NCBI RefSeq assembly: GCF_002285635.2 | Contig: NZ_CP023049.2 | Location: 372,001-436,000 of the forward strand | Direction: 5' to 3' | From: Chryseobacterium piperi | Lineage (GTDB): Bacteria; Bacteroidota; Bacteroidia; Flavobacteriales; Weeksellaceae | DNA: 64,000 bases | Part shown: one piece after another, positions 43,604 to 52,482 of the stretch | Layout: every line of letters starts with the position of its first letter | Numbering within the stretch: the first letter of the stretch is position 1 | Position numbers and translations under genes: made by a program | The notes under the pieces: model-generated | The model's database searches: none | Told to the model about the DNA's origin: nothing | Seen by the model: the letters and a program-made list of their open reading frames with translations, nothing else

Positions 43604-46600
43604 ATGTCTAATAACAAAAGAATTTTCGTAGAAAAAAGAGGAATTTTCGATGTAGAAAGTCCAAAAATTTTTGATGAAGTAAAAGCAGTTGCTCCGTCAG
43701 TCAAAAATGTGAAAGTATACAATGTATATGATATTTTCAGATTGAATGATGGGGAATTCGAGAAAGTGGTCAATAGCACATTCGTGGATCCGGTTACTGA
43801 TATTTTACACACAGAAAATCCGGCAGAAACCATTCATTTTGCAATGGAGTTTTTACCCGGACAGTATGATCAGCGTGCTGACTCTGCAGAACAATGTATT
43901 GCTTTGCTGACTGAAAATGAAAAGTCTAAAGTGAGAAGTGGAAAGCTGATTGAGTTTGAAGGTGTCTCTGAAGCTGATTTGGCTAAAATCAAAGACCTTC
44001 TGATCAATAAAGTAGAGTCTCAGGAGAAAGACTTGTCTGTATTAGATATCCCAGCAGATGAAGTTCCTTCGAAAGTTTTAATCCACGAAAATTTCATCAG
44101 TTTTAATGATGCTGAACTGGAAGATTTTTACAATCAGCATGGGTTTGCATTAGGTCTTGATGATTTAAAATTCATTCAGGAATATTTTAAAACCGAGCAG
44201 AGAAATCCAACGGAAACCGAGCTGAAAGTTTTAGATACATACTGGAGTGACCATTGTCGTCACACGACTTTTGAAACAGAATTATCAGATATTCAGTTTG
44301 AAGGAGATTTCAAACACACATTAGAAACCATTTTCAACGATTACATTGAAAAAAGAAAATTCTTAGGCCGTGAATTGAAGCCGATCTCTCTTATGGATCT
44401 GGCAACCGTTTGTGGCAGATATTTCCATAAAACAGGGAATCTGGAAAATTTAGTAGTTTCTGACGAGATCAATGCATGTACCATCCAGATCGAAGCTGAA
44501 TACGACGGCAAGAAAGAACCGTGGTATTTGTTATTTAAAAATGAAACCCACAATCACCCGACAGAAATTGAACCATTCGGTGGTGCGTCAACATGTCTGG
44601 GAGGAGCAATCAGAGATCCGTTATCAGGAAGATCTTTTGTATTCCAGGCGATGAGGTTAACGGGTGCAGCAGATGTACTTGAGCCGGTAGATCAGACTTT
44701 ACCAGGTAAATTACCTCAGAAAACGATTACAAAACAAGCCGCAAACGGATATTCTTCTTATGGAAACCAGATTGGTTTAGCTACTACTATGGTTTCTGAA
44801 ATATATGACGAAGGATACAAGGCAAAAAGAATGGAAGTTGGTTTTGTGACTGGTGCCGTACCGGTAGATTGGGTAAGACGTGAAAAGCCTGCTAACGGCG
44901 ATTCTGTTATTATCTTAGGTGGATCAACGGGAAGAGATGGTGTAGGAGGTGCAAGCGGAAGTTCTAAGGTACAGGATGAAAATAGTATCCATACCATGTC
45001 TACTGAAGTTCAGAAAGGAAATGCTGTTGAAGAACGTAAGATTCAGAGATTATTTAGAAAACCGGAAGTAACAAAACTGATTAAAAAATCAAATGACTTT
45101 GGTGCCGGAGGTGTTTCTGTAGCAATCGGAGAAATTGCAGATTCCTTAGAAATCAATTTAGACGTATTACCTTTAAAATACGAAGGACTTAACGGAACAG
45201 AGCTTGCTATTTCTGAATCTCAGGAAAGAATGGCGGTTGTTGTTGATCCAAAAGATAAAGAACAATTCATTAAGTATTGTGAAGCTGAAAATATTGTTGC
45301 TGTAGAAGTGGCAAAGGTTACAGATTCAGGAAGAATGCAGATGTTCTGGAAAGGAGATAAGATTGTTGATCTTTCAAGAGCATTTTTGGACACCAATGGA
45401 TGTGCAAAAAGCCAGGAAGTGAAAATCACTCACCTTAAAGAAGTAAAACTTGATCATAAACCTTTCTCTGAAGAAGAATTATTAAAAGTTTTAGCAGATA
45501 AAAATGTAGCTTCTCAAAAAGGATTGTTAGAAATGTTTGATGCCTCGATTGGTGCAACAACAGTTGCAATGCCGGTTGGAGGTAAATATCAGCAGACTTT
45601 AATGGAAGGAAGTGCACAGACACTACCTATCCTGGGAGCTAAGAATATAGAAACAGTTTCTTTTGCAAGCTGGGGATTTGATGCTGAAATCTCGAAACAA
45701 AACTCATTACTGGGAGCATCTTATGCAGTAGTAGAAAGTGTTGCTAAGATCGTTGCTATGGGTGGCGATTACAAAAATATAAGATTAAGTTTCCAGGAAT
45801 ACTTTGAGAAATTAGGACAAAATCCTGAAAAATGGGGTAAGCCTTTAGCCTCCCTTTTAGGAGCTTATGATGCTCAAATTAATCTTGGATTAGCAGCAAT
45901 TGGTGGTAAAGATTCAATGAGTGGGACGTATCAGGATCTGAATGTACCCCCAACATTGATCTCTTTTGCATGTGCTGATGGACAAAAGAAAAATGTGATC
46001 TCTCCAGAATTTAAAGCAGTAGGAAATAAATTGTATTTCTATAACCACATTTCCCAGGAAAGTGGTCTTCCGGATTACAACAGTTTAAAAACGGTTTATG
46101 ATTTTATTTTTGAAAATATTAAATCGGGTAAAATTGTTTCTGTAAAAACGGTTAAAGACGGAGGTGTTGCTGTAGCTTTAGCAAAAATGAGTTTTGGAAA
46201 CAGACTCGGAGCTGAGATCAATGTTAAGGAAAATACTTTATTAGCTAAGAATATCGGTAGTCTGATCATTGAGGCAAAAGAAGAATTAAGCTCAACAGTT
46301 CTTCAGCTAATTGGAGAAGTAAAAGATTCAGGGATGTTGAAAATAAATAACCTTGAATCTCCAATCTCGAACCTCGAATCTGCTTATACCAAAACCTTCG
46401 AAAATCTTTTTCCAACTGTTGAAAAGGAAAAGATTACTGTTGAATTAGATGAAAAATTAAATTCAACAACTCCAAGAAATATTATCATTAAAAAACATGG
46501 AATCGCTCAGCCAAGAGTTTTTGCTCCTTTGTTCCCAGGGACGAACTGTGAGTATGAAACACTGAATGCATTCCAGAAAGAAGGAGCTGTGGTAAACAGC

Positions 46601-47299
46601 TTACCTTTGATAAATATCAATCACCAATTGCTTGATGAAAGCATCGATGCATGGGTGGAAGAGATTAAGAAGTCTCAGATCTTAGCATTCTCAGGAGGAT
46701 TCTCAGCAGGAGATGAGCCGGATGGCTCTGCTAAATTCATTGTGAATGTTCTGAAAAACGAAAAAATGAAACAGGCTGTTCATGATCTATTGGACAGAGA
46801 TGGAATGATCATTGGAATTTGTAATGGTTTCCAGGCATTGATCAAATCAGGTCTATTGCCTTACGGACAAATTAAAGATCTTGATGAAAACTCTCCAACA
46901 CTTGCTCACAACGCAATCAGAAGACACATTTCTCAAATGGTTACCGTAAAAGTAGTGAATGACGAAAGTCCATGGTTAAAGGGAATGAAAGGCCAAACCT
47001 TTACCATTCCTATTTCTCACGGTGAAGGTCGCTTTATGGCTTCTGAAGCAGAGATTGAAAAGCTTTATAAAAATGGACAGATTGCTACCCAATACATAGA
47101 TTTTGAAGGAAATATTGCCCACGGGATGCCGTTCAATCCTAACAATTCATTATTCGGAATTGAAGGGGTGACCAGCCCATGTGGTAAGATTTTTGGTAGA
47201 ATGGGACACCCTGAACGTTTTGCTGAAGGTCTCATGAAAAATATTCCAACAGCGAATTACCATAATATCTTTAAAAATGGAGTCGAATACTTCAAATAA
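43604..47299 (+). CDS. purL: Phosphoribosylformylglycinamidine synthase, single-chain
   Basis: This 1231-residue protein is the large, single-chain PurL. The FGAM synthase core spans roughly 1-950 (YWSDHCRHTTF, NETHNHPTEIEPFGGAST, GGKDSMSGTY). The C-terminal glutamine amidotransferase domain (from about 965) has nucleophile Cys1073 in GICNGFQ, His1202 and Glu1204 in MGHPER. It makes FGAM from FGAR, ATP and glutamine in purine synthesis. Nothing is missing. Single-chain PurL is the rule in flavobacteria and proteobacteria. Confidence 0.96.
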   Translation: MSNNKRIFVEKRGIFDVESPKIFDEVKAVAPSVKNVKVYNVYDIFRLNDGEFEKVVNSTFVDPVTDILHTENPAETIHFAMEFLPGQYDQRADSAEQCIALLTENEKSKVRSGKLIEFEGVSEADLAKIKDLLINKVESQEKDLSVLDIPADEVPSKVLIHENFISFNDAELEDFYNQHGFALGLDDLKFIQEYFKTEQRNPTETELKVLDTYWSDHCRHTTFETELSDIQFEGDFKHTLETIFNDYIEKRKFLGRELKPISLMDLATVCGRYFHKTGNLENLVVSDEINACTIQIEAEYDGKKEPWYLLFKNETHNHPTEIEPFGGASTCLGGAIRDPLSGRSFVFQAMRLTGAADVLEPVDQTLPGKLPQKTITKQAANGYSSYGNQIGLATTMVSEIYDEGYKAKRMEVGFVTGAVPVDWVRREKPANGDSVIILGGSTGRDGVGGASGSSKVQDENSIHTMSTEVQKGNAVEERKIQRLFRKPEVTKLIKKSNDFGAGGVSVAIGEIADSLEINLDVLPLKYEGLNGTELAISESQERMAVVVDPKDKEQFIKYCEAENIVAVEVAKVTDSGRMQMFWKGDKIVDLSRAFLDTNGCAKSQEVKITHLKEVKLDHKPFSEEELLKVLADKNVASQKGLLEMFDASIGATTVAMPVGGKYQQTLMEGSAQTLPILGAKNIETVSFASWGFDAEISKQNSLLGASYAVVESVAKIVAMGGDYKNIRLSFQEYFEKLGQNPEKWGKPLASLLGAYDAQINLGLAAIGGKDSMSGTYQDLNVPPTLISFACADGQKKNVISPEFKAVGNKLYFYNHISQESGLPDYNSLKTVYDFIFENIKSGKIVSVKTVKDGGVAVALAKMSFGNRLGAEINVKENTLLAKNIGSLIIEAKEELSSTVLQLIGEVKDSGMLKINNLESPISNLESAYTKTFENLFPTVEKEKITVELDEKLNSTTPRNIIIKKHGIAQPRVFAPLFPGTNCEYETLNAFQKEGAVVNSLPLININHQLLDESIDAWVEEIKKSQILAFSGGFSAGDEPDGSAKFIVNVLKNEKMKQAVHDLLDRDGMIIGICNGFQALIKSGLLPYGQIKDLDENSPTLAHNAIRRHISQMVTVKVVNDESPWLKGMKGQTFTIPISHGEGRFMASEAEIEKLYKNGQIATQYIDFEGNIAHGMPFNPNNSLFGIEGVTSPCGKIFGRMGHPERFAEGLMKNIPTANYHNIFKNGVEYFK

Positions 47300-47312
47300 A
47301 ATTGATAAGAAA

Positions 47313-47693
47313 ATGATCGTCATTAATGGCGATCATTTTTCTGATCTGCCAGGATTTTATGAAGAAGCATCTAAGGTCTTCATGAAAGATGTGGATTGGA
47401 AAGTAGGAACATTAGATGGTTTTAATGATATCCTTTATGGAGGTTTTGGTGTTTTTGAAAGTAATGATGAGATTGAATTCACCTGGAAAGAATCTGAAAA
47501 GTCAAGACATGATTTAGGATTAGAAACAACCCGCGAATTTTACCAAAGAAAAATCAAACAAGGAAAACCTTTTAATGTTGAACTGATTCAGCAAAATCTG
47601 GATGAGCTTATTGCCGGAGAAGGACAAACATTATTCGATATCCTAATAGAAATTATTGAATCACACGAAAATATTAATCTTATTTTAGATTAA
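47313..47693 (+). CDS. Barstar-family protein
   Basis: From ATG 47313 the protein has 126 residues; a start at 47277 overlaps purL and adds 12 residues without family match. The barstar pattern is clear: MIVINGDHFSDLPGFYEEAS at the start and WKVGTLDGFNDILYGGFG, where the RNase-binding helix and loop lie. Barstar inhibits barnase-type ribonucleases. No barnase or toxin gene is adjacent, so it may guard against incoming toxins or have another partner. It follows purL by 13 bases. Confidence 0.8.
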   Translation: MIVINGDHFSDLPGFYEEASKVFMKDVDWKVGTLDGFNDILYGGFGVFESNDEIEFTWKESEKSRHDLGLETTREFYQRKIKQGKPFNVELIQQNLDELIAGEGQTLFDILIEIIESHENINLILD

Positions 47694-47699
47694 GCTAAA

Positions 47700-48332
47700 A
47701 TGATAATGAAGAAAATGATCTATGGACTGTTCTTTGGGGACAGCATCACTTATGGAGAATACGATGGTGTATTTGGGGGCTGGGTCGATATTTTAAAAAG
47801 ATATGCGTTACAGAAATTTCACGAAGGAAGTAATGAAGTCATTGTCTATAATTTAGGAATTGGTGGCGAGACTACCGATGGTCTGATAAAAAGAATTCCA
47901 CATGAATTAAACGCCCGAAACTCAGCAGAAGGAAACTTTGTTTTTATGGCATACGGAGCTAATGATCTTGCGATAAAAAATGGAAGTCGAATGGTAACTC
48001 CTGAAGAGTTTAAGGCTAATATTCAAGCAGCAATTCAGCAGGCAAAACAATTTACGGATGATATTTATCTGGTAAGTATTCTGCCATTTTCTAAAAATGT
48101 AGATGGAGTTCAGGTAGCTTCCGGAAAGCTTAGAACCAATGATGAGGTTTTGGTCTATAATAAAATTCTCCAGGATATTGCGGAAGAAGACTCATTCACC
48201 TATATCGATTTCTATACTGCATTTTTAGAAGATAAAGAAATTTTGCTGTCTCAGGATGGCGTTCATCCCAACGAAAAAGGCTATGGGATGATGGCCGAAT
48301 TAGCGATTCCAATCATTGAAAAATACTTATAA
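47700..48332 (+). CDS. SGNH/GDSL hydrolase
   Basis: This 210-residue protein has the four SGNH blocks: FGDSITYG (nucleophile Ser), GIGGETTDG, YGANDL and DGVHPNEKG with the catalytic Asp and His. There is no signal peptide, so a cytosolic lipase/esterase is likely. The ATG at 47700 is taken because it follows the barstar stop at close range; the MKK start (47706) is nearly equivalent. The next gene begins directly after the stop. Confidence 0.85.
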   Translation: MIMKKMIYGLFFGDSITYGEYDGVFGGWVDILKRYALQKFHEGSNEVIVYNLGIGGETTDGLIKRIPHELNARNSAEGNFVFMAYGANDLAIKNGSRMVTPEEFKANIQAAIQQAKQFTDDIYLVSILPFSKNVDGVQVASGKLRTNDEVLVYNKILQDIAEEDSFTYIDFYTAFLEDKEILLSQDGVHPNEKGYGMMAELAIPIIEKYL

Positions 48333-48665
48333 ATGCCTTATTTATTTTCATACGGAACCTTACAGAAAGAAGAGGTTCAAATCGAAACATTTGGAAGAGT
48401 ACTTTCAGGTGAAAGAGATATTCTTACAGAATACAATCTTAAAATGCTTGAAATTACTGATCCAGAAGTATTAAGAAAAAGCAACCAGAAATACCATCCG
48501 ATTTTGGAATATTCAGGAAATAGTGAAGATGAGGTAGAGGGGATTCTTTTTGAAGTGACAGAAGAGGAAATTCTTAAGGCCGACGAATATGAAGTGGATG
48601 ATTATAAAAGAATTGAAACGATCTTTAAATCTGGAAAGAAGGGATTTATTTACGCAGGTAAATAG
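48333..48665 (+). CDS. Gamma-glutamylcyclotransferase-like (AIG2) protein
   Basis: This 110-residue protein has the GGCT fold marks: FSYGTLQ at the start and EEEILKADEYEVDDYKR with the candidate catalytic Glu. It may cleave gamma-glutamyl groups or be a non-enzymatic relative. Its last bases (from 48643) begin the 1.5 kb tandem duplication described below, so a copy of its 3' end recurs at 50187. Confidence 0.85.
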   Translation: MPYLFSYGTLQKEEVQIETFGRVLSGERDILTEYNLKMLEITDPEVLRKSNQKYHPILEYSGNSEDEVEGILFEVTEEEILKADEYEVDDYKRIETIFKSGKKGFIYAGK

Positions 48666-48747
48666 AGTTTTAAACACAAATAGCACGAATTATTCTTCAC
48701 GAATAACACAAAAAAGGTGTGGGAATTTTGTAAATAGAACAACTCTT

Positions 48748-48854
48748 GTCATTAAGAGCGAAACGAAGTGAAGCGTGGAATCTCTAATGCCTACAATAAA
48801 CAGGCTTTTTATTCTTATAGATTCTTCACTACACTTCGTTTCGTTCTGAATGAC
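48748..48854. repeat. REP-type palindrome, copy in unit 1
   Basis: GTCATTAAGAGCGAAACGAA (from 48748) and its near-complement ending CGTTCTGAATGAC (48854) can form a long imperfect hairpin. The arm matches the sequence flanking the IS110 element at 1541. The 423-base gap 48666-49088 holds only this and the gene terminator at 49033. Confidence 0.65.
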
Positions 48855-49032
48855 AGATAATCACAGTACTAAAAAAATCTGACTGATCTACACAATCTGC
48901 GAGAGATTTAAATTCATAAATTTTAATAGCTGGATGATATCTGGTTGGAAATATATTTTCAACAAACCAAAATTCAACCTCACAGTTATAGGCACAAGAG
49001 ACGAAATTGTAATATGGATTAGCTTCTAAAAT

Positions 49033-49066
49033 AACAGACCTTTTCTATTGTAAGAAAAAGCCTGTT
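49033..49066 (-). terminator. Hairpin terminator of the unit 1 secreted-protein gene
   Basis: AACAGACCTTTTCT and AGAAAAAGCCTGTT pair over 12 of 14 positions, just downstream of the leftward gene. Confidence 0.65.
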
Positions 49067-49088
49067 GTTAAATATATTAAAACTGTAT

Positions 49089-49934
49089 TTATAATCCGGC
49101 CGGAGCAGACGCAGCAGAACCTGTAGAAGAACCATTTAGGTTATAGGTTTGAGTAGATAATCCATTAATTAAAGAATTATTAATAATCAATACATTAATA
49201 GTCCAGTTTCCATTTACTCCAGGTGGCGGATTACCTCCATCATAGTCTGCAGTAAGTCGCCATGTTCCGTTTTGTATGAAAGCGCTATAATTTAATGGAT
49301 TGTAGGTCGATCCGGCAGGTGTACCTTCAGCACCTACCCTTAATCCTTTTGCATTAGGTGAACCGCCGAAGGAAAGTCCTGTAACAATAACCGTATAGTC
49401 TGTCGCCGATATCTTTGTGTCAAAATTGTTTACCCAGTCACCATTCACGTTATTCAGTTGATAAGTAGCTGTGCTAAAAGATTTTGTATTTGAACCTACT
49501 CTTACTGCCATTATTTCTCCTGTTGTTTCGTTTCGGACTAAAGTTGCTACTCCATCATTTGGTGCGGTTGCTACAGTGTTGACGTAAAGCTTTGAAGGAG
49601 AGGAAGAATTGGGAGCTTTAGTAGGAATCATTCCTATCCCTACATTTCCGCCGTTAGAATTAATGGCAACGGGAAGGCCTCTATTACTATTTTTATCTAA
49701 AGACTGGATATAGGCTCCATAAGGTGCACTAGAAATAGTTCCTATGTCTAAAGCGTGTTCAGTATTTCCGTCAATTCTTAACGTTGCTTTTCCATTATCT
49801 TGAGAAGTTCCAGTACGATCATAATTCACTCCTTTTATATCAAGAGTGGCTTTTGGACTGGTCGTATTAATTCCTACTTGAGCGTAAAATGCAAATGGCA
49901 GCATGGCCATTGCAAACAATAGATTCTTTTTCAT
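49089..49934 (-). CDS. Secreted protein with variable C-terminal domain, unit 1
   Basis: From ATG 49934 (281 residues; the longer frame to 49967 adds 11 residues before the signal peptide) the protein has signal MKKNLLFAMAMLPFAFYAQ. Next comes VGINTTSPKATLDIKG, the start typical of flavobacterial tail-fibre-like or surface proteins, then a Gly/Ser-rich middle. The last 130 residues form a beta-rich domain (WVNNFDTKISATDYTVIVTGLSFGG, then NGTWRLTADYDGG). The N-terminal half is nearly identical to the copy in unit 2, while the C-terminal domain differs. The role is unknown; a surface adhesin is possible. Confidence 0.75.
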   Translation of the reverse strand: MKKNLLFAMAMLPFAFYAQVGINTTSPKATLDIKGVNYDRTGTSQDNGKATLRIDGNTEHALDIGTISSAPYGAYIQSLDKNSNRGLPVAINSNGGNVGIGMIPTKAPNSSSPSKLYVNTVATAPNDGVATLVRNETTGEIMAVRVGSNTKSFSTATYQLNNVNGDWVNNFDTKISATDYTVIVTGLSFGGSPNAKGLRVGAEGTPAGSTYNPLNYSAFIQNGTWRLTADYDGGNPPPGVNGNWTINVLIINNSLINGLSTQTYNLNGSSTGSAASAPAGL

Positions 49935-50291
49935 TTCCTTAATTTTATTTTTATTATCAAAATGCATACCAAGTAAATACTTTGCACCGCTTGTTAAATA
50001 AAAGGACGCCTTTAGATAAAGGGGTTTTCATGAAATATTAAAATAAACATAAAATCTCTGAACAAGAAAAAGTTTCATTATATCCCGAAGTTTATTTTAG
50101 TAATTACCGGTCTATCAATTGTAAAGTAACTATGATTTCTCATCAGGAATGGAGGTTTGAAATCACTTCTAAACTAGGACGGATGTGATTTATTTACGCA
50201 GGTAAATAGAGTTTTAAACACAAATAGCACGAATTATTCTTCACGAATAACACAAAAAAGGTGTGGGAATTTTGTAAATAGAACAACTCTT

Positions 50292-50398
50292 GTCATTAAG
50301 AGCGAAACGAAGTGAAGCGTGGAATCTCTAATGCCTACAATAAACAGGCTTTTTATTCTTATAGATTCTTCACTACACTTCGTTTCGTTCTGAATGAC
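50292..50398. repeat. REP-type palindrome, copy in unit 2
   Basis: This is identical in arms and loop to the copy at 48748-48854, shifted by 1544 bases. It lies in the 696-base gap 49935-50630, which otherwise contains the unit 1 gene's upstream region, the repeated end of the gene at 48333 and the terminator at 50575. No gene was seen there. Confidence 0.65.
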
Positions 50399-50574
50399 AG
50401 ATAATCACAGTACTAAAAAAATCTGACTGATCTGCACAATCTGCGAGAGATCTAAATTCATAAATTTTAATAGCGGATGATATCTGGTTGAAAATACATT
50501 TTCAACAAACCAAAATTCAACCCACAATCACAGAGACAAGAAGCAAAAGGTAATACGAATCAGCTTCTAGCAAT

Positions 50575-50608
50575 AACAGGCCTTTTCTATTGCAAGAAAA
50601 AACCTGTT
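50575..50608 (-). terminator. Hairpin terminator of the unit 2 secreted-protein gene
   Basis: AACAGGCCTTTTCT and AGAAAAAACCTGTT pair across the loop. Relative to unit 1, one changed base restores a pair. Confidence 0.65.
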
Positions 50609-50630
50609 GTTAAATATATTAAAACTGTAT

Positions 50631-51464
50631 TTATAATCCTGCTGGAGCAGATGTAGCAGATCCATTTATATTACCATTTAAGTTATAGGTTTGGGTAGGT
50701 AAAGTATTAATTAGAGTATTATTAATTACTAATACATTAATAGTCCAGTTTCCATTAATTCTGGCAGCAGTACCCCCTCCATCATAATCAGCATATAACC
50801 TCCAGGTTCCACCTTCTATAAAAGCTCTGAAATTTAAGGGATTATAAGTGCTTCCAGATACACCTGATTTTAAGCCTTTTGCTTGTTCTGAACCCCCAAA
50901 AATAAGTCCAGTAATAATAACCGTATAGTTGGTTGAAGATATTTTTGTGTCGAAATTATTTACCCAGTCATCACTTACATTGTTAAGTTGGTAGGTAAGA
51001 GTGCTAAAAGACCTTGTATTATTACCAGCACGTACTGCCATTATTTCTCCTGTTGTTTCGTTTCGGACTAAAGTTGCTACTCCATCATTTGGTGCGGTTG
51101 CTACAGTGTTGACGTAAAGCTTTGAAGGAGAGGAAGAATTGGGAGCTTTAGTAGGAATCATTCCTATCCCTACATTTCCGCCGTTAGAATTGATAGCAAC
51201 AGGAAGGCCTCTATTACTATTTTTGCCTAAAGACTGGATATAGGCTCCATAAGGTGCACTAGAAATAGTTCCCATGTCTAATGCATGCTCAGTGTTTCCG
51301 TCAATTCTTAACGTGGCTTTTCCATTATCTTGAGAAGTTCCGGTCCGGTCATAATTCACTCCTTTTATATCAAGAGTTGCTTTTGGGCTGGTTGTATTAA
51401 TTCCCACTTGAGCATAAAATGCAAATGGCAGTATGGCCATTGCAAACAATAGATTCTTTTTCAT
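50631..51464 (-). CDS. Secreted protein with variable C-terminal domain, unit 2
   Basis: From ATG 51464 (277 residues) this is the paralogue of the unit 1 gene, with the same signal (one Met changed to Ile) and an almost unchanged first 150 residues. The C-terminal domain keeps the frame (WVNNFDTKISSTNYTVIITGLIFGG, then EGGTWRLYADYDGG) but differs at many positions and has small indels (KSGVSGSTYN for the unit 1 loop). The contrast between an identical front and a diverged back suggests selection or gene conversion acting on parts of the gene. The 462-base gap 51465-51926 to the right holds the shared upstream region and the partial third repeat. Confidence 0.75.
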   Translation of the reverse strand: MKKNLLFAMAILPFAFYAQVGINTTSPKATLDIKGVNYDRTGTSQDNGKATLRIDGNTEHALDMGTISSAPYGAYIQSLGKNSNRGLPVAINSNGGNVGIGMIPTKAPNSSSPSKLYVNTVATAPNDGVATLVRNETTGEIMAVRAGNNTRSFSTLTYQLNNVSDDWVNNFDTKISSTNYTVIITGLIFGGSEQAKGLKSGVSGSTYNPLNFRAFIEGGTWRLYADYDGGGTAARINGNWTINVLVINNTLINTLPTQTYNLNGNINGSATSAPAGL

Positions 51465-51926
51465 TTCCTTAATTTTATTTTTATTATCAAAATGCATACC
51501 AAGTAAATACTTTGCACCGCTTGTTAAATAAAAGGACGCCTTTAGATAAAGGGGTTTTCATGAAATATTAAAATAAACATAAAATCTCTGAACAAGAAAA
51601 AGTTTCATTATATCCCGAAGTTTATTTTAGTAATTACCGGTCTATCAATTGTAAAGTAACTATGATTTCTCATCAGGAATGGAGGTTTGAAATCACTTCT
51701 AAACTAGGACGGATGTGATTTATTTACGTAGATAAATAGGTTTTAAACACAAATAGCACGAATTATTCTTCACGAATAACACAAAAGATAAGTGTAGGAA
51801 ATTTTATTTTTTATTTCTCACAGATCTGGCTGATTCAGCAGATATTTTAGCACCTCGATTAATCTGCTCTATCTGCATAATCTGCGAGAAATTGAAATGA
51901 GTCTGCTATAAGCTCACGATTACAAT

Positions 51927-52283
51927 CTAGCTGAAAATATACTTCCAGTAAACCAAAACCCCAACAATAGCAGAAACAATACTCATGAGGATAACGGCTC
52001 CCGCAGAAACATCCTTAATAAATCCAATTCTCTTGTCAAATTCAGGTTGAATGATATCACAGGTCTTTTCAATAGCGGTATTGAGAATTTCAGTGCTTAA
52101 AACCCCAAAACAAGCTAGAAGGATTAAAGCGGTATCTATTCCTGAGAGCTGTAAATAGAAGATGAGAAAAAGATTGATCAGAAAGGCCAGACATTCGATC
52201 TGAAAATTTCTTTCTGTTTTTACCATTAAAAAAACACCTCGAAAAGCATTCTGGAAACTTCTGTGAATAGGTGGTTTACGCAT
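51927..52283 (-). CDS. Diacylglycerol/undecaprenol kinase family protein
   Basis: From ATG 52283 (start MRKPPIHRSF; the longer frame adds seven residues) the protein has 118 residues. The DgkA family marks are FQNAFRGVFLMVKTERNFQIE, the GVLSTEILNTAIEKTCD segment with the conserved Glu and Asn, and the KDVSAGAV motif. Three membrane helices span the rest. It phosphorylates diacylglycerol or undecaprenol at the inner membrane. The length and motifs are complete. Confidence 0.9.
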   Translation of the reverse strand: MRKPPIHRSFQNAFRGVFLMVKTERNFQIECLAFLINLFLIFYLQLSGIDTALILLACFGVLSTEILNTAIEKTCDIIQPEFDKRIGFIKDVSAGAVILMSIVSAIVGVLVYWKYIFS

Positions 52284-52453
52284 GATAGGAAAGATTATGT
52301 ACAAATATAATTAATTGCTTAAAGAAAATGCCTATCTTTAGTCCTTTATGATATCTTTATTATCTAAAAAGCGGGCAGGAGGTAGTTGTAAAAATCTTTT
52401 GATTGTTGTTAATAACTCTCAGGATTATTTTTTTTAATCTATTTTCTATTTAT

Positions 52454-52461
52454 TATATTTG
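52454..52461 (+). promoter_or_regulatory. Bacteroidota -7 box before dnaN
   Basis: TATATTTG fits TAnnTTTG and lies 22 bases before the dnaN ATG at 52483. Confidence 0.55.
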
Positions 52462-52482
52462 TAAAAATTTATTTTTAAATCT

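Larger units (their letters stand above)
48643..51790. repeat. Tandem duplication, two 1.5 kb units and a partial third
   Basis: The sequence from GATTTATTTACGCAGG at 48643 recurs at 50187 (offset 1544) and, slightly changed, at 51717 (offset 1530). Each full unit holds intergenic repeats, a leftward secreted-protein gene and its upstream region. The third copy keeps only about 75 bases (GTTTTAAACACAAATAGCAC). The first repeat starts inside the 3' end of the gene at 48333-48665, which fixes the duplication boundary. Unequal crossover between the flanking short repeats explains the array. Confidence 0.85.

Noticed and set aside
47277..47312. Upstream start of the barstar-like gene overlapping purL
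   Set aside because: The first residues derive from the end of purL read in another frame, and the barstar fold starts at the ATG 47313.
48666..48900. CRISPR-like or tandem repeats in the gap after the GGCT gene
   Set aside because: The repetition is the 1.5 kb duplication plus a REP palindrome; there is no regular spacing of short repeats.
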